Counted from the stretch's first letter, positions 17,292 through 26,733 are shown. The stretch is 64,000 nt of DNA from Peribacillus sp. FSL P2-0133 (GCF_037975445.1 NZ_CP150254.1:1176001-1240000); one strand, 5' to 3'. Translations and numbers: made by a program. Notes: a model not told the origin generated them from the sequence alone.

Positions 17292-19289
17292 ATGAGAGGG
17301 TTAGTGAAATTAGGTCTTATTATAATATTGGCAATTGTGGTTTTAGGCGCCGGTTCACTATTGTATTTCAGGCAGGGTGCAGATATAAGCCATCTTGAAA
17401 ATATTCTTCAGCAACCGACAGGAATCTATGATCAGGATGGGAATCTTGCCAGTACAATCACGGCCAATAAATCTGAAGGGGTTGCGATAGATGAAATACC
17501 GGAACATATGAAACAAGCGGTGGTTTCCATTGAGGATCACCGTTTTTATGAACATCACGGCATAGATTATCAAGGAATTATGCGGGCTTTGGTTAAAAAT
17601 GCGAAGGCTGGAAGTGTTGTTGAAGGCGGGAGCACTCTCACCCAGCAGCTTGTGAAAATCACGATGCTGGAATCGGAACGAACATTGAAGAGGAAGATAG
17701 AAGAGTTTTTTCTAGCCCAGGAAGTTGAAAATCAATATACAAAAGATGAAATTTTGGAAATGTACTTGAATCAAGTTTATTTTGGCCATGGGGCATGGGG
17801 AATCAAAAAGGCTGCAAATATTTATTTTTCAAAAGAGGTCTCTGAATTGACCGTTGCCGAGGCAGCTTTGCTGGCGGGTGTCATTAACTTGCCATCTAAG
17901 CTTGATCCTTACAAGAATTTAGACGGGGCAGTCAAGAGGCGTGATTTGGTTCTTTCGAGAATGGCGGAACATGGTTATTTGACGAAAGACGAAGAAGCAG
18001 CTGCAAAAAAAGATTCGGTGACACTTCTTATGGGGGAGAAGGAAACCGATCCATTAAGAGGTAAATATCCTTATTATGTCGATCAAGTTTTATCAGAAGC
18101 ATCGAGTAAATATGGAATCAAGCTTGAGGAGCTGCTTTCAAAGGGCTACAAAATTTACACGACACTGGACCAATCCATGCAGCAGTCTACAGAAACCGTG
18201 TATGCGAATGATGCCAATTTTCCAGTGGGAACAAGTGCAGATGAACTGGTTCAAAGCGGGTCTGTCCTCCTTGATCCTGAAACGGGAGGCATAAAGGCAC
18301 TTGTCGGTGGGAGAGGTAAGCATCAATTCATGGGATATAACCGGGCAACCCAGCTGACAAGATCTCCTGGTTCATCCATTAAACCGCTTGTCGTATACTT
18401 GCCAGCGGTTGAAGAGGGATACGATATCACTGACCCTTTAAAGGATGAAAAAATGAGCTTCGGTGAATATGAGCCAACAAACCTTAGTGGTGAATATAAA
18501 GGAGAAGTGCCGATGTATGAAGCGGTGATGAACTCCTTGAATGTACCAACGGTTTGGCTATTGAATGAGATTGGCATCGATAAGGGGCTTGATTCACTTA
18601 AACGGTTTGGGATTCCATATGAAAAGGATGATCGAAACCTATCGATAGCTTTGGGGGGGATGAAAAAAGGTGTGTCCCCGCTGCAGATGGCGGGAGCGTT
18701 TTCAGCTTTCGCCAACGATGGGGAAAGGATGGAAACCCATGCTATTGTAAGAATAGAAAATGCCGATGGAAAAGAGGTAGCGGCTTGGAAAGAGAAAAGC
18801 ACCAAAGTGACCTCTGAAGGCGCCGTCGACAAAATGAATGCCATGCTGCTTGGAACAGTGGAATATGGCACAGCGAAAAACGCGGCTGTTTCCGGTTATG
18901 AAATAGCAGGTAAAACAGGTTCCACACAAGTTCCCATCGAAGGAATATCAGGGGTTAAAGATCAATGGTTCATCGGTTATTCACCTTCGCTGGTCGGTGC
19001 TGTATGGGCTGGATATGATAAGACGGACGAAAAGCATTATCTAACGACACACAGCAGTCAGGGAAGTGCAATCATCTTTCAAAAAATAATGTCGCAAGCT
19101 TTACAGAATCAAGCCGCTCAATCCTTTAAAGCTCAAGATATCGGTCCGCTTATAGCTGAACAACAGGCACTTGTATCTGAGCAAAACGCAAAAGAAGAGG
19201 AGAAGCAAAAGAGACAATATTGGATTGATAAAGGAAATGAAATTCGGGAAGGTTTGAATAAATGGAGGGACTGGAAGTTGCCGTGGTAA
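17292..19289 (+). CDS. Class A penicillin-binding protein (PBP1a family)
   Basis: A bifunctional peptidoglycan synthase of about 665 residues: an N-terminal membrane anchor (about 5-27), a glycosyltransferase 51 domain with EDHRFYEHHGIDYQG and EGGSTLTQQLVK, and a transpeptidase domain with the active-site SSIK within SPGSSIKPLV, SLN and KTGS. It polymerises lipid II and cross-links the wall outside the membrane. Start chosen at ATG 17292, behind TGGGGGT; an ATG at 17256 and frame to 17166 are also open. Bacillus PbpG/PbpF-like enzymes are related, but I cannot name the ortholog. A terminator follows. Confidence 0.9.
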   Translation: MRGLVKLGLIIILAIVVLGAGSLLYFRQGADISHLENILQQPTGIYDQDGNLASTITANKSEGVAIDEIPEHMKQAVVSIEDHRFYEHHGIDYQGIMRALVKNAKAGSVVEGGSTLTQQLVKITMLESERTLKRKIEEFFLAQEVENQYTKDEILEMYLNQVYFGHGAWGIKKAANIYFSKEVSELTVAEAALLAGVINLPSKLDPYKNLDGAVKRRDLVLSRMAEHGYLTKDEEAAAKKDSVTLLMGEKETDPLRGKYPYYVDQVLSEASSKYGIKLEELLSKGYKIYTTLDQSMQQSTETVYANDANFPVGTSADELVQSGSVLLDPETGGIKALVGGRGKHQFMGYNRATQLTRSPGSSIKPLVVYLPAVEEGYDITDPLKDEKMSFGEYEPTNLSGEYKGEVPMYEAVMNSLNVPTVWLLNEIGIDKGLDSLKRFGIPYEKDDRNLSIALGGMKKGVSPLQMAGAFSAFANDGERMETHAIVRIENADGKEVAAWKEKSTKVTSEGAVDKMNAMLLGTVEYGTAKNAAVSGYEIAGKTGSTQVPIEGISGVKDQWFIGYSPSLVGAVWAGYDKTDEKHYLTTHSSQGSAIIFQKIMSQALQNQAAQSFKAQDIGPLIAEQQALVSEQNAKEEEKQKRQYWIDKGNEIREGLNKWRDWKLPW

Positions 19290-19339
19290 TTCTCAGGAAA
19301 GGGAGCATGAACAAGCTTTTGCTTAATTCACTCAACAAA

Positions 19340-19366
19340 AAAGACTGTCAATAATTGACAGTCTTT
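19340..19366. terminator. Bidirectional terminator after the PBP gene
   Basis: Perfect 12-bp stem (AAAGACTGTCAA / TTGACAGTCTTT, arms 19340-19351 and 19355-19366) with a 3-nt loop. Confidence 0.88.
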
Positions 19367-19374
19367 CATCGTTC

Positions 19375-19443
19375 TTAAAAAATGAGATTTGCTATTATGC
19401 CGATTACGACGATTGCGCCTATCACCATTAAAATGGTTCTCAC
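19375..19443 (-). CDS. Possible 22-residue membrane peptide
   Basis: A GTG-started frame of 22 codons preceded by AGAGGG at good distance and followed by a terminator. Almost the whole peptide is hydrophobic (MRTILMVIGAIVVIGIIANL and two more residues), as in known single-span micro-proteins of bacilli. It is below normal gene-finder limits. The alternative is that it is chance; the ribosome binding site and terminator argue for a real gene. Confidence 0.45.
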   Translation of the reverse strand: MRTILMVIGAIVVIGIIANLIF

Positions 19444-19479
19444 TTCTATACACCCTCTTCATGACGTAGTTGGAATCAT

Positions 19480-19788
19480 TTAAATATTAACGGTTTGGTT
19501 CGATTGGAATCCAAATGAACTTTCATCATTTTCTTTACATATAGCCTGTACTTTTTCTAGCATGGCATGTACATTCTCGCCTTCAAGTATGACTTTCATG
19601 GTTGCACACTCTTGAAGAATGAGCACAAAGGATACGAAAGTCGAAAGTTTCTTGGCATCGACCAATTTATGGTTGCAGATAAAATATATATTCCCTTTAA
19701 ATTCTTTTGTAACTTGATATAGGTTCATGATTTGCCGCATGGATAATCTTTTATTTGTTTTAATGTCAGAAGAAATCACTTTATTCAT
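19480..19788 (-). CDS. HPr-like domain protein lacking both phosphorylation sites
   Basis: A 102-residue soluble protein that fits the HPr fold over its length: an N-terminal strand, a helix (RQIMNLYQVTKEFKG), a strand pair (NIYFICNHKLVDAKKL), a second helix and the strand-helix end MKVILEGENVHAMLEKVQAICKEN. In HPr the first helix begins with GLHARP and the second with AKSI; here these are KRLSMR and AKKL, so the catalytic His15 and regulatory Ser46 positions are both lost. It cannot be a PTS phosphocarrier; Crh, which lacks only His15, is a precedent for a regulatory role. AAAGGAG precedes ATG at 19788. Confidence 0.65.
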   Translation of the reverse strand: MNKVISSDIKTNKRLSMRQIMNLYQVTKEFKGNIYFICNHKLVDAKKLSTFVSFVLILQECATMKVILEGENVHAMLEKVQAICKENDESSFGFQSNQTVNI

Positions 19789-19980
19789 GTCGTTTACTCC
19801 TTTTGTTTTTATACTTTTGGAAAAGCATAATCAAGATGTCAATTCAGCTACAACTTTTTAAATGAACAAGTATGTTTGGTCTTTTTTATGTAATTGTTAG
19901 CGGGTCATGTTGAATATTTACCCGTGTGAAAGATTTTGAAACCTATTTGAAAATTTCAATTTTTGGAGGGGGAACGAACA

Positions 19981-21156
19981 ATGCTCACACTTATTAAAAA
20001 TGGGGAGCTTTATGGTCCAGAATATATGGGCCAAAAAGATATCCTCTTGGTTGGAAAGCAAATTGGCTTCATTGAGGACAAGATTGATGTACCTGCCAAT
20101 TTCGTTGAAATGAAAGTGATTGATGCGAGTGGTCAAATTGTGGTTCCGGGTTTTATAGATGCTCACGTACATATTATCGGCGGAGGTGGGGAAGGGGGCT
20201 TTAAAACGAGGACACCAGAAATCCAATTAACAGATGCCACTTTAGCGGGTATAACGACATTGGTAGGGGTCATCGGAACAGATGGAACGACAAGGACCAT
20301 GCCAGCACTGCTTGCTAAAGCGAGAGCGCTTGAAGAAGAAGGAATTAGCTGCTTCGTTCAAACTGGTTCCTATCAAGTTCCAGTCAAGACGTTAACCGGT
20401 AAAATCGAAGATGATTTGATTCTTGTGGATAAAATTATCGGTGTTGGCGAAATAGCCATTGCCGATCATCGTTCTTCACAGCCGACTGCAGCTGAACTGG
20501 CTAAACTGGCCTCTCAGGCGCGTAATGGAGGTCTGTTGTCCGGGAAAAGCGGTATCGTCAACATTCATGTAGGCGACAGTCTAGATCATTTGCATGTAAT
20601 TGAAGAAGTTGTCGAGACAACGGAAATACCGATCACTCAGTTCTACCCTACACATATAAACCGAAATCCGCATTTATTCAATGCAGGTGTGGAATATGCA
20701 AAAAAAGGGGGGTATATCGATTTTACGACAAGTACGATCCAGAAGTTCCTTGAAGAAGGCGAGGTCAAAGCAAGTACAGCAATAAGAATGGCACTGGAAA
20801 AAGGCGTTGAAATCGGGCAGATCACCATAACTTCAGATGGACAAGCCAGCCTGCCTGACTTCGATGGCGGCGGTAACCTGCGCGGTTTGAACATTGGTAC
20901 ATGCATGTCCTTATATGATTGTGTTGTCGATGCGATCCTCGAGGATGGAGTGACAATTGCCGATGCCATAAGAGTTGTGACGGAAAATCCGGCAAACATT
21001 TTAAAACTTTCTACAAAGGGGCAGCTTGCGGTAGGTAAGGACGCCGATATCATCATGATGAAGAAAAAAACTTTAGAAATGGATAGTGTTATCGCGATGG
21101 GGCAGATAATGGTCAAAGATGGTCAAGCAGTCGTGAAAGGAACATTTGAAAGGTAG
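19981..21156 (+). CDS. iadA: Isoaspartyl dipeptidase (beta-aspartyl peptidase)
   Basis: A 391-residue amidohydrolase that hydrolyses beta-aspartyl dipeptides released from damaged proteins. The metal-binding HVH motif (DAHVHIIGGGGEGG, His62 and His64) sits after the first strand. GVGEIAIADHRSSQPT, FYPTHINRNPHLF and ITSDGQASLP follow, as in IadA; the bridging carboxylated lysine of IadA lies in the region before GEIAIADH. The start is ATG at 19981 with TGGAGGGGG; a frame-extended start at 19963 includes that binding site and is wrong. Monocistronic. Confidence 0.92.
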   Translation: MLTLIKNGELYGPEYMGQKDILLVGKQIGFIEDKIDVPANFVEMKVIDASGQIVVPGFIDAHVHIIGGGGEGGFKTRTPEIQLTDATLAGITTLVGVIGTDGTTRTMPALLAKARALEEEGISCFVQTGSYQVPVKTLTGKIEDDLILVDKIIGVGEIAIADHRSSQPTAAELAKLASQARNGGLLSGKSGIVNIHVGDSLDHLHVIEEVVETTEIPITQFYPTHINRNPHLFNAGVEYAKKGGYIDFTTSTIQKFLEEGEVKASTAIRMALEKGVEIGQITITSDGQASLPDFDGGGNLRGLNIGTCMSLYDCVVDAILEDGVTIADAIRVVTENPANILKLSTKGQLAVGKDADIIMMKKKTLEMDSVIAMGQIMVKDGQAVVKGTFER

Positions 21157-21257
21157 ATCTTTCTAATGTTGTTGGTAGGGTATTCCGCGAATGGATCTCG
21201 GTTATGGCAGGAGCGAATTCCGATGCTTGTAATACCCCCATCAATCATGAAATGCAA

Positions 21258-21284
21258 AAAGACCCATAATTATATAATGGGTCT
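21258..21284 (+). repeat. Terminator-like hairpin, first copy
   Basis: AAGACCCAT and ATGGGTCT form a stem around an AATTATAT loop, but instead of a T-run the sequence continues CAGTTTGTCGAC. An almost identical hairpin with a T-run lies at 21530-21563. The original iadA terminator may have been split or duplicated by the material between. Confidence 0.6.
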
Positions 21285-21372
21285 CAGTTTGTCGACAAAA
21301 AGGGGTTCGATTGATCTAATCCCAAACCATTATTTTAAAAGTAAACTTGGATATGAATGAAACCTTCATTGG

Positions 21373-21500
21373 ATTGAAGAAATTTACGACACTCCTGCCA
21401 AATAACTGGCTAGCCGAGACCCCACAGAGCTCGCTTTGATGAGGCTTGGCAGACAGTCGGCGGAAAGGGAGCGGATTTCCGAAATCAACTGCAACATTTT
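21373..21500 (+). repeat. Dispersed intergenic repeat, copy 1
   Basis: A stretch of about 130 bases that matches, in inverted orientation, the sequence at 32500-32630. Shared blocks include GAAGAAATTTRCGACACTCC, TGCCAA at one side, GAGGCTTGGC, and the GGAAAG-GAGC-GATTTC tail. The outer CTGCCAA / TTGGCAG can pair. Similar GGAAAGCGAGC-type intergenic repeats are common in Bacillus genomes (recalled, not searched). It carries no gene. Confidence 0.6.
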
Positions 21501-21529
21501 TAAAGAAAAAAACGGCAGGCAACTAGTCT

Positions 21530-21563
21530 AAGACGCATTTATTATATAATGGGTCTTTTTTTG
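21530..21563 (+). terminator. Terminator, second hairpin copy
   Basis: AAGACGCATT pairs with AATGGGTCTT (one mismatch) around TATTATAT and is followed by a run of T. This copy keeps the features of a working terminator. The next 340 bases up to the dehydrogenase cluster show no gene and no promoter I can name with confidence. Confidence 0.7.
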
Positions 21564-21902
21564 TGCTGGATACTTTTTGGATAGGTCTTGAATTGATCGA
21601 GCATATCAACAATTTGTAGGTAATCAATATGATATTTCCCCATTAAAGGTTCTCGTTTTCAAAATGAAGGTGAGGTATCAGAAAACATATTCTAAATAAA
21701 GGTAAATTGCGAAAAATTCATTCTATTTAACATATTATTAAAAACATGGATGTATTATCCTTTTATATAAGGAAATTAGTTTATGAAACAGCATTTAATC
21801 ACAGACATAAAGACCAATAAATACATTTTGGGCTGTTATTTCATGACTGTTCAAAACCTTGGTAAGTTTGCGAAACAAATCTATCTTAAGGGGAGAAATG
21901 AA

Positions 21903-23015
21903 ATGGAAAAGACGGGAAACCCAATAATGAAAGCGTATTCAAATGAAGTTGAGCCGGAAATGTTTCGTGTATTGACTCCTGATGGGGAAATCATTGAAAC
22001 GATTGATGGGAAAATCGATAAATCACTTATGTTAAAGATGTATGAGAGCATGCTCCTGCTCAGAACATTTGACCGAAAATCCATTAATCTCCAGCGCCAA
22101 GGCAGGATTGGAACTTATGCACCTTTCGAAGGACAGGAAGCATCCCAGGTAGGAAGCGCTTTAGCGTTGTCGGCAGGGGATTGGATGTTTCCCACATACC
22201 GTGATCATGGAGCGGCAATCATTCATGGGCAGGAATTATACCGTGTTTTCCTATACTGGATGGCGCATTTTGATGGCTCAATTTGTCCAGAAGGAAAAAG
22301 GATATTGCCTCCAAGTGTTCCAATTGCCACTCAAATGGTTCATGCAGTTGGAACGGCTTGGGCAAGTAAGATTAGAGGCGAAAAGAATGTTAGCATTGCC
22401 TATTTTGGTGATGGAGCCACTTCTGAAGGGGACTTTCATGAGGCACTGAATTTTGCTGGAGTTTATAAAACCCCAACAATCTTTTTCTGCCAAAATAATG
22501 GCTACGCGATCAGTGTCCCTTTTGAAAAGCAATCGGCATCCAAAACAATATCCCAGCGGGCTGCCGCTTATGACATCCATGGGGTGCGAGTGGATGGAAA
22601 TGATATTTTCGCAGTATGGCTGACTGTAAAGCAAGCTGTCGAAAGAGCGCTTAAAGGGGAAGGACCTACATTAATCGAAGCCATTACCTTTCGTTATGGC
22701 GCCCATACTACTGCAGACAATCCGAACATATATCGCGATCAGGACGAAATTTCAACGTTCTGGAGGGAAAACCGGGATCCGATTACACGTCTTAGAAAGT
22801 ATTTGAATAAAGAAGGTCACTGGAATGAAAAGCAGGAGGAATTGGCGGTAAAACAATTCAACGAACTGATTGATGCTCACCTTCAAAAAGCCGAAGGGTA
22901 TCCAAAATCCGACCCGCTCGAAATGTTTAACCATGTATATGCCGAGGAGTCATGGCATTTAAAGGAACAGAAGCAGGAATTGAACCAAATCCTAAGGAAA
23001 GGCGGGAAGAAATAA
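21903..23015 (+). CDS. 2-oxoacid dehydrogenase E1 alpha subunit (pyruvate or branched-chain type)
   Basis: Thiamine-diphosphate dependent decarboxylase subunit of 370 residues. The thiamine-binding motif GDGATSEGDFHEALNFAGVY...QNNGYAIS is intact, with the upstream FDRKSINLQRQGRIGTYAPFEGQEA and the C-terminal RYGAHTTADNP phosphoryl-loop region. The start is ATG at 21903, seven bases after AAGGGGAG. First gene of a compact E1a-E1b-E2-E3 operon; its stop overlaps the next start by one base. Pyruvate, branched-chain keto acid or acetoin complexes are all possible; the neighbouring amino-acid permease and Lrp genes favour a branched-chain or other amino-acid-derived keto acid (inference). Confidence 0.88.
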   Translation: MEKTGNPIMKAYSNEVEPEMFRVLTPDGEIIETIDGKIDKSLMLKMYESMLLLRTFDRKSINLQRQGRIGTYAPFEGQEASQVGSALALSAGDWMFPTYRDHGAAIIHGQELYRVFLYWMAHFDGSICPEGKRILPPSVPIATQMVHAVGTAWASKIRGEKNVSIAYFGDGATSEGDFHEALNFAGVYKTPTIFFCQNNGYAISVPFEKQSASKTISQRAAAYDIHGVRVDGNDIFAVWLTVKQAVERALKGEGPTLIEAITFRYGAHTTADNPNIYRDQDEISTFWRENRDPITRLRKYLNKEGHWNEKQEELAVKQFNELIDAHLQKAEGYPKSDPLEMFNHVYAEESWHLKEQKQELNQILRKGGKK

Positions 23016-23998
23016 TGGGCAAAAATTTAACGATGCTCCAGGCTATTACGGAAGCGATGGACCAAATGCTGGGTCATGATGATCGCGTGATGATCTTGGG
23101 TGAGGATATTGGAGTGAATGGCGGGGTTTTTCGATCGACGGAAGGACTTTATGAGAAGTATGGAAAAGATCGAGTCGTTGATACGCCATTAGCTGAATCC
23201 GGAATCATCGGCTCTGCCATTGGTTTAGCCCTTAATGGAATGCTGCCCATAGTAGAGATACAGTTTCTCGCCTTTATTTATCCGGGATTCGAACAACTCG
23301 TTTCCCATGCTGCCCGTATGAGGTATCGTACCCGTGGGCAATTTGGGGTGCCCCTTTTAATCCGTACGCCATATGGTGCCGGAATCAGGGGCCCTGAACT
23401 TCATTCCGAAAGTGTCGAAACCTTCTTTGCCCATACCCCGGGTTTAAAGGTGGTTGCACCCAGTAATCCATATGACGCAAAAGGGCTGCTCATTTCAGCC
23501 CTCGAAGATCCAGATCCTGTGATTTTTTTGGAACCGACTAAATTGTATCGGGCTTTTAAGGAAGAAGTTCCCGAAGAAATGTACCGAATACCAATCGGGC
23601 AAGCAAAAGTGGTCCAGGAGGGAAGCGATCTGACCATTTATGCATGGGGTGCCATGTTAAGGGAGGCATTGAATGCCGCGAAAAAGATTGAAGCAGAAAA
23701 AGGCTGGAAGTGTGAAGTGGTCGATCTTCGAACATTATACCCTTTAGATAGGGATACGATCGTGCAATCCATTAAAAAGACAGGTCGTGCATTAATCGTC
23801 CATGAAGCCCATAAGACTGCCGGATTAGGTGCGGAGATTATCTCCATCATTAATGATGAAGCTCTTATTTACCTGAAAGCGCCGATTAAGCGTGTAACAG
23901 GATTTGATGTACCGGTTCCGCCGTTTACAATAGAAGATCATTATTTACCGACTGTTGACCGTGTAAAACAAGGAATTGTCGAAACATTATCATTTTAA
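23015..23998 (+). CDS. 2-oxoacid dehydrogenase E1 beta subunit
   Basis: Partner of the preceding subunit, 327 residues. Typical E1 beta segments are seen: MLQAITEAMDQML near the N-terminus, LGEDIGVNGGVFRSTEGL, VDTPLAESGIIGSAIGLA, YPGFEQLVSHAARMRYR and PSNPYDAKGLL, and the C-terminal RVTGFDVPVPP. The start ATG at 23015 overlaps the TAA of the alpha gene (TAATG), implying translational coupling. The frame is also open from 22952, inside the alpha gene, which is not credible as a start. Confidence 0.9.
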   Translation: MGKNLTMLQAITEAMDQMLGHDDRVMILGEDIGVNGGVFRSTEGLYEKYGKDRVVDTPLAESGIIGSAIGLALNGMLPIVEIQFLAFIYPGFEQLVSHAARMRYRTRGQFGVPLLIRTPYGAGIRGPELHSESVETFFAHTPGLKVVAPSNPYDAKGLLISALEDPDPVIFLEPTKLYRAFKEEVPEEMYRIPIGQAKVVQEGSDLTIYAWGAMLREALNAAKKIEAEKGWKCEVVDLRTLYPLDRDTIVQSIKKTGRALIVHEAHKTAGLGAEIISIINDEALIYLKAPIKRVTGFDVPVPPFTIEDHYLPTVDRVKQGIVETLSF

Positions 23999-24027
23999 TT
24001 GTGATTAAGGGAGAAGGAGGATGACGC

Positions 24028-25308
24028 ATGATGGAATTTAAACTTCCTGATGTAGGGGAAGGGATGCATGAAGGGGAAATTATCCAATGGCTCATCAAAG
24101 AAGGGGAGGCGGTAAAACAGGACCAACCCATTGTTGAGGTGCAAACGGATAAAGTCAATGCAGAACTGACGGCTCCTGCGGCGGGAGTGGTCAAGAAAAT
24201 ATTTTTTTCCGAAGGGGATATCGTGGAAGTGGGAACCACCATATTCACAATTCAGGAAGAGAACGATGTGTCAGTTCCGGATAAAGGCATGATTGAAGAA
24301 GAAATCCAAGTCGTGCAATCTGGTGATGTAAAAGTAAATGCAGAGCATATTACGACTAAACAGCATCATGAGGTAGCGCGTGCGTTGGCAACGCCATTCG
24401 TTCGTCAAATGGCGAGGGAAATGAAGGTTGATATCGAGAAGGTTAAAGGCTCCGGTCCGGCTGGGCGAATTACCGAAAGTGACCTGAAGCAGTTTAAAGA
24501 AAATAACTCGATTACACTGGAAGATGCCAAACATCATGATAACAAGATTGTTCAAGAGATGGACCAGATTAATGATGCCATCCAGGCAAAAGGAGTGGAA
24601 AATGAGTGGGAAGAGCGGATCCCGCTTAAAGGCATTCGAAAAAAAATCGCTGAACATATGGTAAAGTCGGTTTCGACCATTCCTCATGTAACCCATGTAG
24701 ATGAATTGGAAATGGACCGATTGAAGGAATTTAAAAATCAATTAAAAGAGTACTCCGATGATAAGGATATTAAGTTGACTTTTCTGCCATTTTTCGTTAA
24801 AGCCATTGTCATCGCCTTAAAGGAGTTCAAAACATTAAACGCTTCAATTGATGAAAAGACCAATGAAATCATCCTGAAGAATTATTATCATATTGGGATT
24901 GCGACGAATACAAAAGAGGGTCTCATAGTTCCTGTCATAAAACATGCCGATCATAAGACCATTTTCCAACTGGCTGATGAAATCAGGCAATTGGCAGCCC
25001 AAGCCCGTGAAGGGAAGTTGAGCATTGATCAAATAACAGGCAGTACATTTACCATCAGCAATGTAGGACCGATCGGAGGGATGCACGCGACCCCGATCAT
25101 TAACTATCCGGAAGCGGCCATACTAGCTTTGCATAAAATGGAACATCGCATGGTCGTTCGCGATTTGGAAGGTGTTATCCGTTTAATGATGAATATGTCT
25201 CTTTCTTTCGATCATCGTTTGATTGATGGGGTAACAGCGGTGCATTTTACCAATAGAATCAAGGAATTGCTGGAAAATCCAATTCGTTTAGTTGTGGAGA
25301 TGAGATAA
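24028..25308 (+). CDS. Dihydrolipoamide acyltransferase (E2) of the 2-oxoacid dehydrogenase complex
   Basis: The core of the complex, 426 residues. Residues 1-78 form one lipoyl domain with the lipoylated lysine in VQTDKVNAE (Lys42). A peripheral-subunit-binding domain follows at about 120-155 (ATPFVRQMAREMKVDIEKV, GSGPAGRITESDL). The acyltransferase domain ends with the catalytic HRLIDG (His396, Asp400). It transfers the acyl group from lipoamide to CoA. GAAGGAGGA stands before the ATG. It is directly followed by the E3 gene. Confidence 0.92.
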   Translation: MMEFKLPDVGEGMHEGEIIQWLIKEGEAVKQDQPIVEVQTDKVNAELTAPAAGVVKKIFFSEGDIVEVGTTIFTIQEENDVSVPDKGMIEEEIQVVQSGDVKVNAEHITTKQHHEVARALATPFVRQMAREMKVDIEKVKGSGPAGRITESDLKQFKENNSITLEDAKHHDNKIVQEMDQINDAIQAKGVENEWEERIPLKGIRKKIAEHMVKSVSTIPHVTHVDELEMDRLKEFKNQLKEYSDDKDIKLTFLPFFVKAIVIALKEFKTLNASIDEKTNEIILKNYYHIGIATNTKEGLIVPVIKHADHKTIFQLADEIRQLAAQAREGKLSIDQITGSTFTISNVGPIGGMHATPIINYPEAAILALHKMEHRMVVRDLEGVIRLMMNMSLSFDHRLIDGVTAVHFTNRIKELLENPIRLVVEMR

Positions 25309-26733
25309 ATGGTAGTAGGGGAAGTTGCTGTAGAGACGGATGTTATCATCATTGGAGGAGGTCCGGGAGGATATGCTGCGGCTATCCGTCTCGGCCAGTT
25401 AGGAAAATCGGTCGTGCTGGTTGAAAAGGAAAAGCTGGGCGGGGTTTGCCTTAATCGGGGCTGTATACCTTCAAAGGCATTAATTCACACAGCTGATCAA
25501 TACCAAAGGCTTAACGATTTAGGGAAAATGGGAATCCGGCTATCCCAGGAAAGTACCACTATGGACTTGGGAGTTTGGCAGGATTGGAAAGCGGGCATCA
25601 CATCTCAGTTGAGGCAAGGTATTGCCCATTTGTGTAAGGAAAATGGAGTGACGGTGGTTAAAGGTCAAGCAGCCTTTTTATCTGATGACCGTATTGGAGT
25701 TGAAACCGATGGCGATTTTGAAACCTACAAGTTTGAACAGGCAATTATTGCGACGGGGTCCAGACCATTCATTCCATCCTTCATTAAAGTCGATGGAGAA
25801 TATATATTGGATTCAACATCATCTTTGCAGCTGCAGGAAGTTCCATCAAGCTTGTCGATCATTGGCGGTGGATATATCGGAATCGAATTGGGTATGGCAT
25901 TTGCAAAGCTAGGTACTAAAGTGACCATCATTGAAATGGCCAATCGCATACTCCCCCAAATTGCTGAAAACCTTGTAAAGGAAGTCACCCGGAATGCCAA
26001 GAAGCTTGGGGTGAATATTAAAACATCCACGAGGGTAGAAAAGGCGAGTGTAGTGGATGGCCATGTACACCTTCATGTATCCTCAGAGGAACAGGGGATG
26101 GAAGTGGTCGTGAGTGAAAAGACCCTGGTTACAATTGGGAGGGTACCTAACTCTGAAGAAATTGGCCTGAATCGGGCTGGAGTTACAGTTGGTGAAAAAG
26201 GCCATATAGCAGTGGATATGGAATGTCGTACAAATGTGCCGCACATCTTTGCCATCGGTGATATTACACCTGGTCCAGCTCTTGCGCATCGAGCGTCCAA
26301 ACAGGGTATAGTGGCAGCTGAAGTGATAGGGGGGCTGCCAAGTGCCGTTGACTCACCTAATGTTCCCTATGTAATCTTCTCGGACCCACAAATAGCTGGT
26401 GTTGGTTTAAGCCGTGAAGAAGCTGAACAACAGGGATACAGCGTCAAAATCGGCAAATTTCCGTTCAGTGCCAATGGAAGGGCGCTTGCAACGAATGAAA
26501 CAGAAGGATTTGCTGAAGTGATCGTGGATGCTGATAGCCACATATTGCTCGGAATGCATATGGTAGGTGCTGATGCTTCCAACCTTATAGGTGAAGGGGT
26601 CCTTGCCCTTGAGCTGGCGGCTAGGGTCGAAGATATAGCCCTCATCATGCATCCACATCCAACTTTGACTGAGGGGTGGATGGAAGCGGCTGAGGCAGTT
26701 TTGGGACATGCGATTCACATCGTAAATAAATAG
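25309..26733 (+). CDS. lpdA: Dihydrolipoamide dehydrogenase (E3)
   Basis: FAD enzyme of 474 residues that reoxidises the lipoyl groups using NAD+. N-terminal FAD motif GGGPGGYAAAIR, redox-active disulfide GGVCLNRGCIPSK (Cys47, Cys52), NAD motif IGGGYIGIELG, second FAD motif FAIGDITPGPALAH, and the C-terminal catalytic pair HPTLTE (His450, Glu455). The ATG follows the E2 stop codon with no gap, with GGAG nine bases upstream inside E2. It completes the four-gene complex. Paralogous pdh genes probably exist elsewhere, since this cluster is not the usual housekeeping arrangement. Confidence 0.92.
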   Translation: MVVGEVAVETDVIIIGGGPGGYAAAIRLGQLGKSVVLVEKEKLGGVCLNRGCIPSKALIHTADQYQRLNDLGKMGIRLSQESTTMDLGVWQDWKAGITSQLRQGIAHLCKENGVTVVKGQAAFLSDDRIGVETDGDFETYKFEQAIIATGSRPFIPSFIKVDGEYILDSTSSLQLQEVPSSLSIIGGGYIGIELGMAFAKLGTKVTIIEMANRILPQIAENLVKEVTRNAKKLGVNIKTSTRVEKASVVDGHVHLHVSSEEQGMEVVVSEKTLVTIGRVPNSEEIGLNRAGVTVGEKGHIAVDMECRTNVPHIFAIGDITPGPALAHRASKQGIVAAEVIGGLPSAVDSPNVPYVIFSDPQIAGVGLSREEAEQQGYSVKIGKFPFSANGRALATNETEGFAEVIVDADSHILLGMHMVGADASNLIGEGVLALELAARVEDIALIMHPHPTLTEGWMEAAEAVLGHAIHIVNK

